Source of the DNA: JAGVYE01 sp964502785
GTDB taxonomy: Archaea > Nanobdellota > Nanobdellia > Woesearchaeales > GW2011-AR9
Reading direction: 5' to 3'
Assembly: GCA_964502785.1 (NCBI GenBank)
Contig: CAZCXW010000025.1
Coordinates: 1-18,593 of the forward strand
DNA: 18,593 nucleotides
The notes below the pieces were generated by a model that worked only from the letters and a program-made list of their open reading frames with translations, had not been told where the DNA came from and did not search any database. Both the position numbers and the translations under genes were made by a program. Each line of letters begins with the position of its first letter. The first letter of the stretch is position 1. Positions 6,958-12,826 of this stretch are shown one piece after another.

Positions 6958-7131
6958 TTATGCCTTTGTTTTGGTGCGGCGCCAGTTTCTTTTTACCCGC
7001 GTATGGCGTGATGGATGGACGCGTTGTCCTTTTCCATAAATTTTGAACACGGTCCAAAAAGGCGCCCATTTTGTCTGCTTGCTTAACTTGATCAAGCGTT
7101 TTTTGCGGGCGGGATGTTTGTAGGTCGCCAT
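6958..7131 (-). CDS. rpl39e: 50S ribosomal protein eL39 (short gene hidden in another frame)
   Basis: A 57-residue basic protein read from ATG 7131, starting two bases after the eS19 stop and ending four bases before eL31. Its sequence carries the family's hallmarks: KKRLIKLSKQTKWAPFWTVF (10-29), matching the K-R-x-L-x-K...x-P-x-W region, and the C-terminal RHTRVKRNWRRTKTKA (42-57), matching the RRHWRRTKL-type ending. eL39 lines the peptide exit tunnel and contacts rRNA. A longer ORF (6926-7189) in another frame covers this gene and is spurious. In many archaea eS19 and eL39 are separated by the PDCD5-like DNA-binding protein gene; it is absent here. Confidence 0.93.
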   Translation of the reverse strand: MATYKHPARKKRLIKLSKQTKWAPFWTVFKIYGKGQRVHPSRHTRVKRNWRRTKTKA

Positions 7132-7133
7132 TT

Positions 7134-7583
7134 CTATGCTTCCATTTCTTTTCGTGTTTCTTTACTGATTTTGACGGCAATCTTGTCAAGGAAAGATGTC
7201 CCCTGCGGGGTCAGAATACGTCCTTTGTGCGTCCCAACAGCGGCTTGTTTAATGAATTGGTCTTTTTCTAATTGCTGAAGAATCTTGCGGATAATTGAGC
7301 CGGAACCTTTGTAGCGATGTTCTGGTTTATGCCCCCGCTGCTTGCGTCCTCCAAATTTGGAGCGCAGCTTTTGCGTGCCGATGGGCCCTAAACGGGCAAT
7401 ACTGCGCAATACTGCAGCAGAACGATAATACCACCAATCGGGGTCGTCAGGGAGACGCTCCTGATGGCGGGATGTTTTCACGAACTTGCTCCAGACAGGG
7501 GGCTGGACTAATTTCTGTTTCTTGAGCTCTTCCGCAGCTAATTTGATCAATTGCTGTGAATTAACCGCTAAAATATGAGTCAT
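7134..7583 (-). CDS. rps19e: 30S ribosomal protein eS19
   Basis: 149 residues from ATG 7583 (MTHILAVNSQQLI), the length usual for archaeal eS19; a reading from 7652 adds 23 residues unlike the family. Diagnostic segments are PPVWSKFVKTSRHQERLPDD, DPDWWYYRSAAVLRSIARLG (about 51-70), GTQKLRSKFGGRKQRGHKPEH and SGSIIRKILQQLEKDQFI, with TPQGTSFLDKIA near the end. It is a winged-helix-like small-subunit protein needed for 30S maturation. First gene of the operon with eL39 and eL31. A TATA box 27 bases upstream lies in the tail of the interrupted HEPN gene, so its promoter is embedded in the toxin-antitoxin unit. Confidence 0.94.
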   Translation of the reverse strand: MTHILAVNSQQLIKLAAEELKKQKLVQPPVWSKFVKTSRHQERLPDDPDWWYYRSAAVLRSIARLGPIGTQKLRSKFGGRKQRGHKPEHRYKGSGSIIRKILQQLEKDQFIKQAAVGTHKGRILTPQGTSFLDKIAVKISKETRKEMEA

Positions 7584-7602
7584 ACCCTCTTCGGGAGATG
7601 AG

Positions 7603-7614
7603 TTATTTATAAAG
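7603..7614 (-). promoter_or_regulatory. TATA box of the eS19-eL39-eL31 operon
   Basis: Minus-strand ctttataaataa is centred about 27 bases before ATG 7583. It overlaps the stop codon and last codons of HEPN1. Confidence 0.65.
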
Positions 7615-7902
7615 TTTTCTTCTTTGTTCTCTGGATGTGGTCTTAAATTCATCCCTAATGCTATTTACTTTCTTTTCGTTAAGTTTAATCAAAATAGATT
7701 TACATTTTACTAGAAACTCGGGAGTATTTTTTACCATTTTATGATATTGTTCATCCGGAACAGTTCTATCCACATAATATTGAGAATCTATTCTTGCCTT
7801 CAATGATTCCTCCGTGGACTTAAATTCCTCTTCACTAAAAAATTCTTTCAGAAATCTCTTTGCAAATTCAATTGTACAAGAATGAATCTCACATTTAATA
7901 CC

Positions 7903-8004
7903 TATTGAGAATTTTGAAAAACTCAAAATTCTGACAGATAACTTTGCAATTTATTCGCAAAATCATGCAAATTTAGAGAAGGAAATCAATTTTGCAAAGT
8001 TCTC
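7903..8004 (-). mobile_element. 102-bp insertion with two stem-loops inside HEPN1
   Basis: The copies of ctatt at 7902-7906 and 8004-8008 are direct repeats. The 97 bases between them (7907-8003) are almost entirely two perfect 10-bp inverted repeats: 7908-7917 with 7923-7932 (loop 5), and 7940-7949 with 7992-8001 (loop 42). The two ends are also inverted to each other, gagaa(c/t)tttg, 9 of 10 bases. This looks like a tiny non-autonomous element (MITE-like) with a 5-bp target duplication. The exact 102-base length (34 codons) keeps the frame, so an intron-like or translational-bypass element is an alternative. Confidence 0.6.
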
Positions 8005-8194
8005 TATTTTCATTAATATCGAATAGAGTGCAAAATAAATTGTGTAATACGCAGTTGATATTTTCCAGTCTTTAATAATATTTACTCTCATCGACTCTAA
8101 AGCTTCTTCTGCCTTTTTAATGTAGGCATCTGCAAGATCTGCGTTTGGTTCAATTAAACTCAATCCTTCTTTCTTTCCCGCACACCATTGTATC

Positions 8195-8785
8195 TTATCC
8201 ACTTTTCAACACTTTCTCAATAAATAATTCCCCATTTTTAAAAACAATATGGTTCTTCAATATTTCTTTTAGAAGGATGTCTTTAAGAATATTTTTTTCA
8301 AATATTTGCAAAGGATAACATTTAACACTAATCTCAATCCCATAATTTTGAGAAATTTTTTTGATTTCTTCTTTATCATATTCTCCGGCTATGAAAATAT
8401 CTACATCTGAATCTTTGTTGAATGTTCCTTTTGCATAGCTGCCAAAAACAACGCCGATGCCATCACTAAACGGTTTTATTTTTTCGATAATTTCTTTCAC
8501 GAAAATATTTGTGTTCAAAAATGAGATTGATTTATATTGTTCAACTAAAACAAGATAGTTTTTACTGATTTCATTTATTTTCAGTTTGTAGGATTTTATT
8601 TTTCCTCTCATTTTTGATTCAATAATCCCTTTATTTTCTAGATTTTCAAGAATCAATTGGGCTGTTCGCGGGCTTATTTTGAGAATTCTTTCAACTTCTC
8701 TGATGTAATATTCTTTATCAAATCCGTTGGTAAATAATGAAAGCACTTGCAGGCTGTTTTCCGTTATGTTTAATTTTTTATACAT
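8195..8785 (-). CDS. MNT nucleotidyltransferase with N-terminal winged helix (antitoxin of module 1)
   Basis: 196 residues. The first ~70 form a winged helix-turn-helix (KEYYIREVERILKISPRTAQ as recognition region, then GKIKSYKLKINE as wing). The C-terminal half is a minimal nucleotidyltransferase with the active-site pattern GSYAKG (115-120) and DSDVDIF, providing Asp127 and Asp129. In characterised HepT/MntA pairs the MNT protein silences the HEPN RNase by adding AMP to it; that this one does the same is inference. The fused winged helix suggests it also represses its own promoter. It is followed by the interrupted HEPN gene with an 8-base overlap. Start at ATG 8785 agrees with a TATA 28 bases upstream. 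Confidence 0.85.
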   Translation of the reverse strand: MYKKLNITENSLQVLSLFTNGFDKEYYIREVERILKISPRTAQLILENLENKGIIESKMRGKIKSYKLKINEISKNYLVLVEQYKSISFLNTNIFVKEIIEKIKPFSDGIGVVFGSYAKGTFNKDSDVDIFIAGEYDKEEIKKISQNYGIEISVKCYPLQIFEKNILKDILLKEILKNHIVFKNGELFIEKVLKSG

Positions 8786-8807
8786 ATGTATCTTTTATTA
8801 TACAGTT

Positions 8808-8819
8808 ACTATTTAAACT
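8808..8819 (-). promoter_or_regulatory. TATA box of TA module 1
   Basis: Minus-strand agtttaaatagt is centred about 28 bases before ATG 8785, implying a leaderless transcript. Confidence 0.6.
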
Positions 8820-8840
8820 TATGCCTACTTTTTATAAGTT
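8816..8840. repeat. Inverted repeat at the module 1 promoter, possible operator
   Basis: aacttat and ataagtt are perfect 7-bp arms with 11 bases between them; the left arm overlaps the TATA box of MNT1. The position suits a binding site for the winged-helix domain of MNT1. This is inference from placement. Confidence 0.35.
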
Positions 8841-8873
8841 GAATTCAGAATGATATTTTGCATGACCGTAAGG

Positions 8874-8881
8874 TTTAAATA
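8874..8881 (+). promoter_or_regulatory. TATA box of membrane module A
   Basis: tttaaata is centred about 28 bases before ATG 8906. It places the transcript start at that codon and makes the ATG at 8882, directly next to the box, unlikely as the start. Confidence 0.6.
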
Positions 8882-8905
8882 ATGTATAATTTTCTTCTAG
8901 CCGTG

Positions 8906-9445
8906 ATGGATGTGAATTTTAGGAAATATAGTACTTTCTTTTTGCTTTCATTATTAGGATTATTGAGTGGTTGCACAGCGACGACTGCTAATGATGTTTG
9001 GGGTACGATCCTGAAGATTGGCGGATTGCAAGGGTTACAAGGCGCTGGTGCTGAAGCTCCAGTTGCTTCTTTCATGAGGATTTTAGTGTTTATTTTAGTC
9101 TTTGCTTTGTTATATGGTGGATTAAGGGTTCTTATTGCTCAGTATATTGGGCAAAATGTTACTGTAGTAATTGCTATGGTATTATCTATAATGTCTGTTA
9201 TTCTAATGCCAGCAGAATTACTTGTCACCATTGCAGGAACATATTCCATTTTATTTTCATTTTTACTTATTGGTTCTGTCGTAGCTTTTGTAGGTTTTTT
9301 ATTGTATATAATTCCTACTACAAATAGGGGTTGGAGAATGCTCCGGTTAGGGTTAATATTAATTTTAATAGCTGTAATGTACTGGATAAATAAACAAGCA
9401 ACAGCGTTATTAGCTGTTGGAGCAGGTAGTTATAGCATAATATAA
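8906..9445 (+). CDS. Polytopic membrane protein A1 with lipoprotein-like signal peptide (module A)
   Basis: 179 residues from ATG 8906, chosen by TATA spacing and because it gives a normal signal peptide: MDVNFRKY, hydrophobic core 11-20, then LLSGC, a possible lipobox with Cys23. A short outside segment contains DVWGTILKIGGL (30-41). About four membrane spans follow (56-79, 85-108, 112-136, 144-162), including LLIGSVVAFVGFLL. It is a paralogue of the protein at 14069: both share signal peptide, W-x2-ILKIG-x-L, the F-x-R-[IL]-L start of the first span, a [LF]-P-x2-[LI]-[LI] segment and LIG-x2-VA-x2-GFLL. I recognise no family. The next gene follows after one base, so the two products probably form a complex. 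AT-rich composition like the surrounding island. Confidence 0.75.
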   Translation: MDVNFRKYSTFFLLSLLGLLSGCTATTANDVWGTILKIGGLQGLQGAGAEAPVASFMRILVFILVFALLYGGLRVLIAQYIGQNVTVVIAMVLSIMSVILMPAELLVTIAGTYSILFSFLLIGSVVAFVGFLLYIIPTTNRGWRMLRLGLILILIAVMYWINKQATALLAVGAGSYSII

Positions 9446-9446
9446 A

Positions 9447-10184
9447 ATGGCAATACTCGATTTCGCGCAATGGGTAGCAGATTTAAGTAATTGGGGGTTC
9501 TGGATACTTTTCGGTCTAGCTGGTTGGGAATTATGGCATATTATTAGTGGTACTGGTTCTGAGTCTCATTTATATTCTGTTGGTAAAGAGAAAGTGGGAA
9601 GACTATTAGGCCGAGAAATGAAGAAAGCAAAAAAGATGGCTTCACGAGAGAAAACGAAAGAACTGAATGAATATGTCGAAGAGAAGAAAGAATTAGATTT
9701 AATAAAAGATGCACAAACTGAAATATTGGAAGTTGAAGTGGAAATTGATCCAGCGGTGACTGGCGTTCCTCCATACGATAAAACTAAGTTAGAAGATACT
9801 TTTGATAAGTTTAAGAGGACGTTTGAAAAAGCAAATAAAGAAGTGCGAAGACTAAAGAGAGCAACATTCAAAAGTGAAAAAGCTACTTCTAAGATGATGC
9901 AAGCTCTAAAAGAAGCAGGTGTAGAACAAAAAGATGAAAAGAAAGTGAAAATTAAATTAGATCAAGTACTTCGATCACATGAGGATGTTCAAACGAGTTT
10001 TGCTGAGGTTGAAAAAGAAAACAAACACTTTGAACGTCTCCTTTCCGGAAATGATCCAGCAGAAATGCACAATGCAGTTGATATTATAAAAGTTGCTTTA
10101 GAGCGAGCTGAAGGTGCTCAAGAAGAAGCATACAAATTCACTGAAAGTCTCATCGCTGAATTTGAGGAGTATTGGAAACCTTAA
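9447..10184 (+). CDS. Single-span membrane protein A2 with long charged helical tail (module A)
   Basis: 245 residues. The N-terminus holds one membrane segment (about 13-34, SNWGFWILFGLAGWELWHII) and no cleavable signal. The remaining ~205 residues are highly charged (Lys/Glu), strongly helical and coiled-coil-like, e.g. GREMKKAKKMASREKTKELN and FDKFKRTFEKANKEVRRLKR, interrupted by a Pro-rich turn near 95-101 (AVTGVPPYD). The topology suggests a tail in the cytoplasm. It starts one base after A1 stops. The protein at 14617 has the same layout and place in its module, though sequence similarity is slight. Function unknown; a stator, scaffold or adaptor for A1 is possible. Confidence 0.72.
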   Translation: MAILDFAQWVADLSNWGFWILFGLAGWELWHIISGTGSESHLYSVGKEKVGRLLGREMKKAKKMASREKTKELNEYVEEKKELDLIKDAQTEILEVEVEIDPAVTGVPPYDKTKLEDTFDKFKRTFEKANKEVRRLKRATFKSEKATSKMMQALKEAGVEQKDEKKVKIKLDQVLRSHEDVQTSFAEVEKENKHFERLLSGNDPAEMHNAVDIIKVALERAEGAQEEAYKFTESLIAEFEEYWKP

Positions 10185-10257
10185 GCTATTTATCTTCTCT
10201 TTACTGATATCTCTTTCCACTTCCTTATCCTTCATCAACTCCAGAACATAAGTAGTA

Positions 10258-10292
10258 GTCCTGAAAAACTTCATGTGAACTTTTATAGACCT
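10258..10292 (+). repeat. 35-bp intergenic repeat, copy A
   Basis: First of three copies (others 11469-11503 and 12714-12748). All share the 14-base core tcatgtgaactttt. The first 27 bases of copies A and C match at 26 positions. Copies A and C have dyad symmetry: AAAA-N-TTCA-TG-TGAA-C-TTTT. This copy lies beyond the 3' end of module 2. Confidence 0.75.
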
Positions 10293-10342
10293 GTTATTTA
10301 AGTTCTTATCTTGTATTTGTTAAGACAGAATTAATTTAGTTG

Positions 10343-10798
10343 TTAAGTTTTAATTTTCTGTATAATCTCTTTTAATTTTCGAACTATTTTTTCTGTAAAA
10401 ATTGTGACTTTCTTTGCGTATTCTATATCTAACAACTTTCCGTAATAAGTTACCGAGTTTCTAAAATATCTCAATTCATTCATGAATGAAATTTCGTTAT
10501 CTGAAAAGCCCAATTTTTTTAGATAAGAAACCTCTGCCTCGTGAGCAAATTGTCCCGAAGAATTGTATCCCTCCAATAACAGTTTGGCTCGTATTAATTC
10601 CATGATAATGTCGTAGCAGTCTTTTACAATCGAGTTCGCATTATCTTCTTCTATTTCCATAACCTCAAGTCTTTTTTTTAATCCTCTTAAGGACTTTTCT
10701 GATTCTTCGATAAGAAATTTGGATCTAGAATAGTCGGGGGAGCACTTTTTAATTATTCCCTTATTAAGATATTCTTCGAAATTTTTTGGCATCGTCAT
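10343..10798 (-). CDS. HEPN protein of TA module 2 with R-x4-YYG in place of the RNase motif
   Basis: 151 residues, nearly all helical. A central helix pair (NSIVKDCYDIIMELIRAKLLLEG, about 55-77) is followed by SGQFAHEAEV and by ELRYFRNSVTYYG (108-120). HepT-type HEPN RNases carry R-x4-H-x-Y; here Arg113 is followed four residues later by Tyr118-Tyr119-Gly, so the catalytic His is Tyr. HEPN3 shows the same substitution. It may be a non-canonical RNase, an AMP-accepting but inactive partner, or a decoy. Its ATG overlaps the MNT2 stop (ATGA), so the two are translationally coupled. The HEPN assignment rests on helix pattern and pairing with an MNT gene. Confidence 0.75.
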   Translation of the reverse strand: MTMPKNFEEYLNKGIIKKCSPDYSRSKFLIEESEKSLRGLKKRLEVMEIEEDNANSIVKDCYDIIMELIRAKLLLEGYNSSGQFAHEAEVSYLKKLGFSDNEISFMNELRYFRNSVTYYGKLLDIEYAKKVTIFTEKIVRKLKEIIQKIKT

Positions 10799-11358
10799 AA
10801 ATCAATCCCGCCGCTTAGAACTATCCCATTAAGGATATTATCTTTTAAATGCTTATGGATTTTATTCCAAGATTCATAGAAATTAAGATTTATCGTCCTT
10901 TCAAGCAAGCTGTTAAATATGTTTAGTTCAATGTCTTTTCCTTTTGTTCCGACAATAGCAATGTCAATATCAGATCGATTTTCTTCTTTTTCATTATAGG
11001 TATCTTCTCCTCTTGAATAACTGCCAAACAAAACTATGGTGCATCCTGGAAATTCATTATACAAAAAGTCAAAAAGGCCTGACTCGTAGATCAGCTTAAA
11101 GTTTTCTGCCCTTTTTAGATAAATTACTCTTTTATTATCTCTATTTAATTCTACAAGCACAAGATTTATTTTCCCCTGTTTTTTTAATTCGATGATGTTT
11201 TGTTTTTTCAATTCAGGCAAAGCTTTCGCAATCGCTGTCGGTGTGACTTTTAATGCTCGTGCAATTTCCCGAATATTAAGAGAAACTCCCGATTTTATAC
11301 AAAACAGCCGAAAAATTTCTGTTTGAAGTCTTGTCCATTTTATTTTGCTTATGTCCAT
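10795..11358 (-). CDS. MNT nucleotidyltransferase with N-terminal winged helix (module 2)
   Basis: 187 residues. Winged helix-turn-helix in 10-70 (SLNIREIARALKVTPTAIAK, then KKQGKINLVLVE). Nucleotidyltransferase core with LFGSYSRG (110-117) and RSDIDIAIVG supplying Asp130 and Asp132. The stretch between the Gly-Ser and the Asp pair is about seven residues longer than in MNT3 (extra EDTYNEKEEN), which may lengthen the active-site loop. MNT2 and MNT3 are close paralogues: both have YESG before the core and end with NGIVL-x-G. Leaderless start at 11358, supported by a TATA 29 bases upstream. Probable antitoxin and autoregulator of module 2. Confidence 0.85.
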   Translation of the reverse strand: MDISKIKWTRLQTEIFRLFCIKSGVSLNIREIARALKVTPTAIAKALPELKKQNIIELKKQGKINLVLVELNRDNKRVIYLKRAENFKLIYESGLFDFLYNEFPGCTIVLFGSYSRGEDTYNEKEENRSDIDIAIVGTKGKDIELNIFNSLLERTINLNFYESWNKIHKHLKDNILNGIVLSGGIDL

Positions 11359-11382
11359 TTTAGTTATTACGTAAACACTTTT

Positions 11383-11391
11383 GTTTATATG
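11383..11391 (-). promoter_or_regulatory. TATA box of TA module 2
   Basis: Minus-strand catataaac is centred about 29 bases before ATG 11358. Confidence 0.55.
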
Positions 11392-11468
11392 TTTTTTGGT
11401 TTAAACTCTTTATCAACTGTGAAAAACAAGCATTCCCTCTTTATAATTCAGTCTCTATATTTAAGAGC

Positions 11469-11503
11469 GTTCTTAAAAAACTCATGTGAACTTTTGTGGA
11501 ACC
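11469..11503 (+). repeat. 35-bp intergenic repeat, copy B
   Basis: Shares the core tcatgtgaactttt with copies A and C, and ends gtggaacc. Its first 27 bases match copy C at 24 positions. The left half of the dyad is weaker (ctca in place of ttca). Located between modules 2 and 3, 1211 bases from copy A and 1245 from copy C. Confidence 0.75.
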
Positions 11504-11565
11504 ATTTCGCTTTAGAGCTTTTTAATTCCCAAACTTAGATCCGCCACTATCTCTGGGAAGATTTA

Positions 11566-11579
11566 TTTCCAATTGGAAA
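11566..11579. repeat. Perfect 14-bp palindrome tttccaattggaaa
   Basis: A fully symmetric site between modules 2 and 3, not associated with a visible TATA box. Possibly the binding site of a dimeric regulator. Confidence 0.4.
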
Positions 11580-11666
11580 CAATTCTAACCATTTTTTTGA
11601 AGATAAAAGTAGATTAGCTTAGTTCTACTATTTCTTATCGGACGCTTCCAGTTTTTAGGAATAATC

Positions 11667-11684
11667 ATTCCATTAAATTGGAAT
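11667..11684. repeat. Inverted repeat at the HEPN3 stop
   Basis: attcca and tggaat are separated by six bases and end on the HEPN3 stop codon. The overlapping pair ggaat-aatc-attcc just beside it can form an alternative hairpin. Possibly a transcript-end structure for module 3. Confidence 0.35.
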
Positions 11685-12085
11685 TATATAGGGGTTTGTG
11701 TTTCCTTCTTTATCTCCTTCACCAATGGAGGGAAACAAGCATTAGCGATAGAAATCGCATCCTCTGCCTCTGCTTTTGTAGGTATGTATCCATAATAATT
11801 AATATTATGGCGCAATCTTCGTAAACTATCTATCAGTTTTAATGGACGCTCTGTTTTTACAGATATACTTTCGAGTTCTCTAATTTGTTCAACATGATCC
11901 TGAGAAACAATCCCTTTAGAAATAAGCCGGGCATCTCCAAGCATGCGGAAACACTCATAAATATTCCTAATGATATTGAATGCGGATTCTTCTGTTACCT
12001 GCTGCTTCAATGTAAATTGCATTTCTCGTTCTGCAGCATTAATAATACTCGCGGCATTCTTTTTGTCTGAATGTTTATATCTCAT
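11684..12085 (-). CDS. HEPN protein of TA module 3, also with R-x4-YYG
   Basis: 133 residues, helical. The central helix SAFNIIRNIYECFRMLGDARLISKG (about 34-58) and SLRRLRHNINYYGYIP (88-102) align with the corresponding parts of HEPN2. The RNase motif again lacks the His: Arg92-x4-Tyr97-Tyr98-Gly. The protein is shorter than HEPN2 at the N-terminus and ends in a Lys/Glu-rich helix. Its ATG overlaps the MNT3 stop by 4 bases. Probable toxin-like partner of MNT3; catalytic competence is uncertain because of the missing His. Confidence 0.75.
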   Translation of the reverse strand: MRYKHSDKKNAASIINAAEREMQFTLKQQVTEESAFNIIRNIYECFRMLGDARLISKGIVSQDHVEQIRELESISVKTERPLKLIDSLRRLRHNINYYGYIPTKAEAEDAISIANACFPPLVKEIKKETQTPI

Positions 12086-12663
12086 GTTTTTACCTCAAGG
12101 AAGCCATCTAATACAATTCCATTGGCAATATTTGCAAAGAGGTTTAAATCTATTTTGTTGCGTGAGAATATATGAAGATTGATCATTATTTTTTTTCTAT
12201 AACCTGCCAGTTCAATAATTCCTAGCGGCTGTATTTTAAAATCCTGGTGGTTAATAATTTCTACAGCGATGTCTATATCACTCTCTTCAATGTCTGTCCC
12301 CCAGCGGTAGCTTCCGAAGAGAATAATTGCTCTAGGCGAAGGAACTACTTTGTAAACAGCATCAACAATTCCTGATTCATATACGGTTTGCAGGTTGTAG
12401 GCAATTTTTTTGGATGTGAAAAATGAATGTTTTTGGTTTGCGAATAAAAGCCAGGCTTTGCCGATACTCTCTTTATTAAGAAATTGTTCCCGTACGAGGG
12501 ATTCAATAGCCTGTTTCGTCGCTGTTTTAGAGGAATGGAGGCTTTTTGCTAGTTCCGTTATGCCAATCCTAGCATTAGGGTAGGCAAAAAACCAACGTAG
12601 ACATTTGTCCCAAATTGATTCTTGTTCAGGTATAGGAATATTCTTCAAGAGAGTATGTTTCAT
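12082..12663 (-). CDS. MNT nucleotidyltransferase with N-terminal winged helix (module 3)
   Basis: 193 residues. Winged helix-turn-helix at about 25-75 (RIGITELAKSLHSSKTATKQ). Nucleotidyltransferase core with ILFGSYRWG (114-122) and EESDIDIAVEI, giving Asp129 and Asp131. The second half of GSYRWG departs from the usual GSxARG, with Trp in the position of a small or basic residue. It ends NGIVLDGF like MNT2, so modules 2 and 3 probably arose by tandem duplication. Leaderless start at 12663, with the TATA 29 bases upstream. Probable antitoxin and autoregulator. Confidence 0.85.
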   Translation of the reverse strand: MKHTLLKNIPIPEQESIWDKCLRWFFAYPNARIGITELAKSLHSSKTATKQAIESLVREQFLNKESIGKAWLLFANQKHSFFTSKKIAYNLQTVYESGIVDAVYKVVPSPRAIILFGSYRWGTDIEESDIDIAVEIINHQDFKIQPLGIIELAGYRKKIMINLHIFSRNKIDLNLFANIANGIVLDGFLEVKT

Positions 12664-12669
12664 TTTAGG

Positions 12670-12687
12670 TATGAACTTTTATGGAAC
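12670..12687 (+). repeat. Partial copy (half-site) of the 35-bp repeat
   Basis: tatgaacttttatggaac matches the right half of the repeat (tgaactttt-N-tggaac, best to copy B). It sits between the TATA box and the start codon of MNT3, where a bound protein would block transcription. Confidence 0.45.
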
Positions 12688-12697
12688 TTTATAAACT
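12688..12697 (-). promoter_or_regulatory. TATA box of TA module 3
   Basis: Minus-strand agtttataaa is centred about 29 bases before ATG 12663. Repeat copy C begins 17 bases farther upstream and the half-site lies directly downstream. Confidence 0.6.
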
Positions 12698-12713
12698 TTT
12701 TCTTTCCTTTCAA

Positions 12714-12748
12714 GTCCTGAAAAAATTCATGTGAACTTTTTTGAAACC
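12714..12748 (+). repeat. 35-bp intergenic repeat, copy C
   Basis: Contains the core tcatgtgaactttt and the best dyad of the three copies. Located just upstream of the module 3 promoter, in the gap between modules 3 and 4. Confidence 0.75.
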
Positions 12749-12793
12749 ATGGGTGGGCTTAGGCACACCATCTTTCAACATTTTATCTCGAAA

Positions 12794-12803
12794 AGTTTAT
12801 TAA
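12794..12803 (+). promoter_or_regulatory. TATA box of TA module 4
   Basis: agtttattaa is centred about 28 bases before ATG 12827, supporting that codon over the ATG at 12845. Confidence 0.5.
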
Positions 12804-12824
12804 TGTTGTCAATTTAACAACGTT
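12802..12824. repeat. Inverted repeat at the module 4 start, possible operator
   Basis: aatgttg and caacgtt (6 of 7 bases paired) are separated by nine bases and fill the space between TATA box and start codon. The place suits autorepression by MNT4; this is inferred. Confidence 0.4.
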
Positions 12825-12826
12825 TG

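Larger units (their letters stand above)
7603..8202 (-). pseudogene. HEPN protein of TA module 1, interrupted by a 102-bp in-frame insertion
   Basis: From GTG 8202 (overlapping the MNT1 stop by 8 bases) the frame reads a PF05168-type HEPN: DLADAYIKKAEEALESMRVN and the second helix WKISTAYYTIYFALYSILMKI, then enters foreign sequence and meets TGA at 7961-7963 and a TAA four codons later. After the insertion the same frame resumes as GIKCEIHSCTIEFAKRFLKE and continues to the stop at 7603. Removing 102 bases rejoins the parts exactly (66 + 99 residues, total 165), the expected length for a HEPN partner. The original protein would be the HEPN component of a MNT/HEPN toxin-antitoxin pair, usually an RNase. 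Unless the insertion is removed at RNA level or bypassed in translation, the toxin is broken. Both halves remain free of further damage, which suggests a recent or tolerated insertion. Confidence 0.8.
11359..11683. other. Intergenic region between TA modules 2 and 3
   Basis: No gene is supported in these 325 bases; a 71-codon frame on the plus strand has no features of a real protein. It holds the module 2 promoter, copy B of the 35-bp repeat, a perfect 14-bp palindrome and a cluster of ggaat/attcc inverted repeats beside the HEPN3 stop. Confidence 0.6.

Noticed and set aside
6926..7189. 87-codon minus-strand frame over the eL39 locus
   Set aside because: It overlaps both eS19 and eL31 and has no family character, while the alternative frame gives a complete eL39 with tight operon spacing.
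7903..8004. Simple frameshift or sequencing error in HEPN1
   Set aside because: The difference is a 102-base block with direct and inverted repeats and keeps the frame; a point error cannot explain it.
8882..8905. ATG 8882 as the start of protein A1
   Set aside because: It abuts the TATA box, so the mRNA would not contain it; ATG 8906 has the right spacing and gives a normal signal peptide.
11323..11538. 71-codon plus-strand frame between modules 2 and 3
   Set aside because: Runs across the MNT2 start and repeat copy B, without start signals or protein-like sequence.
10258..12748. CRISPR array formed by the 35-bp repeats
   Set aside because: Spacing is over 1.2 kb and filled by genes, with only three copies; spacers and cas genes are absent.
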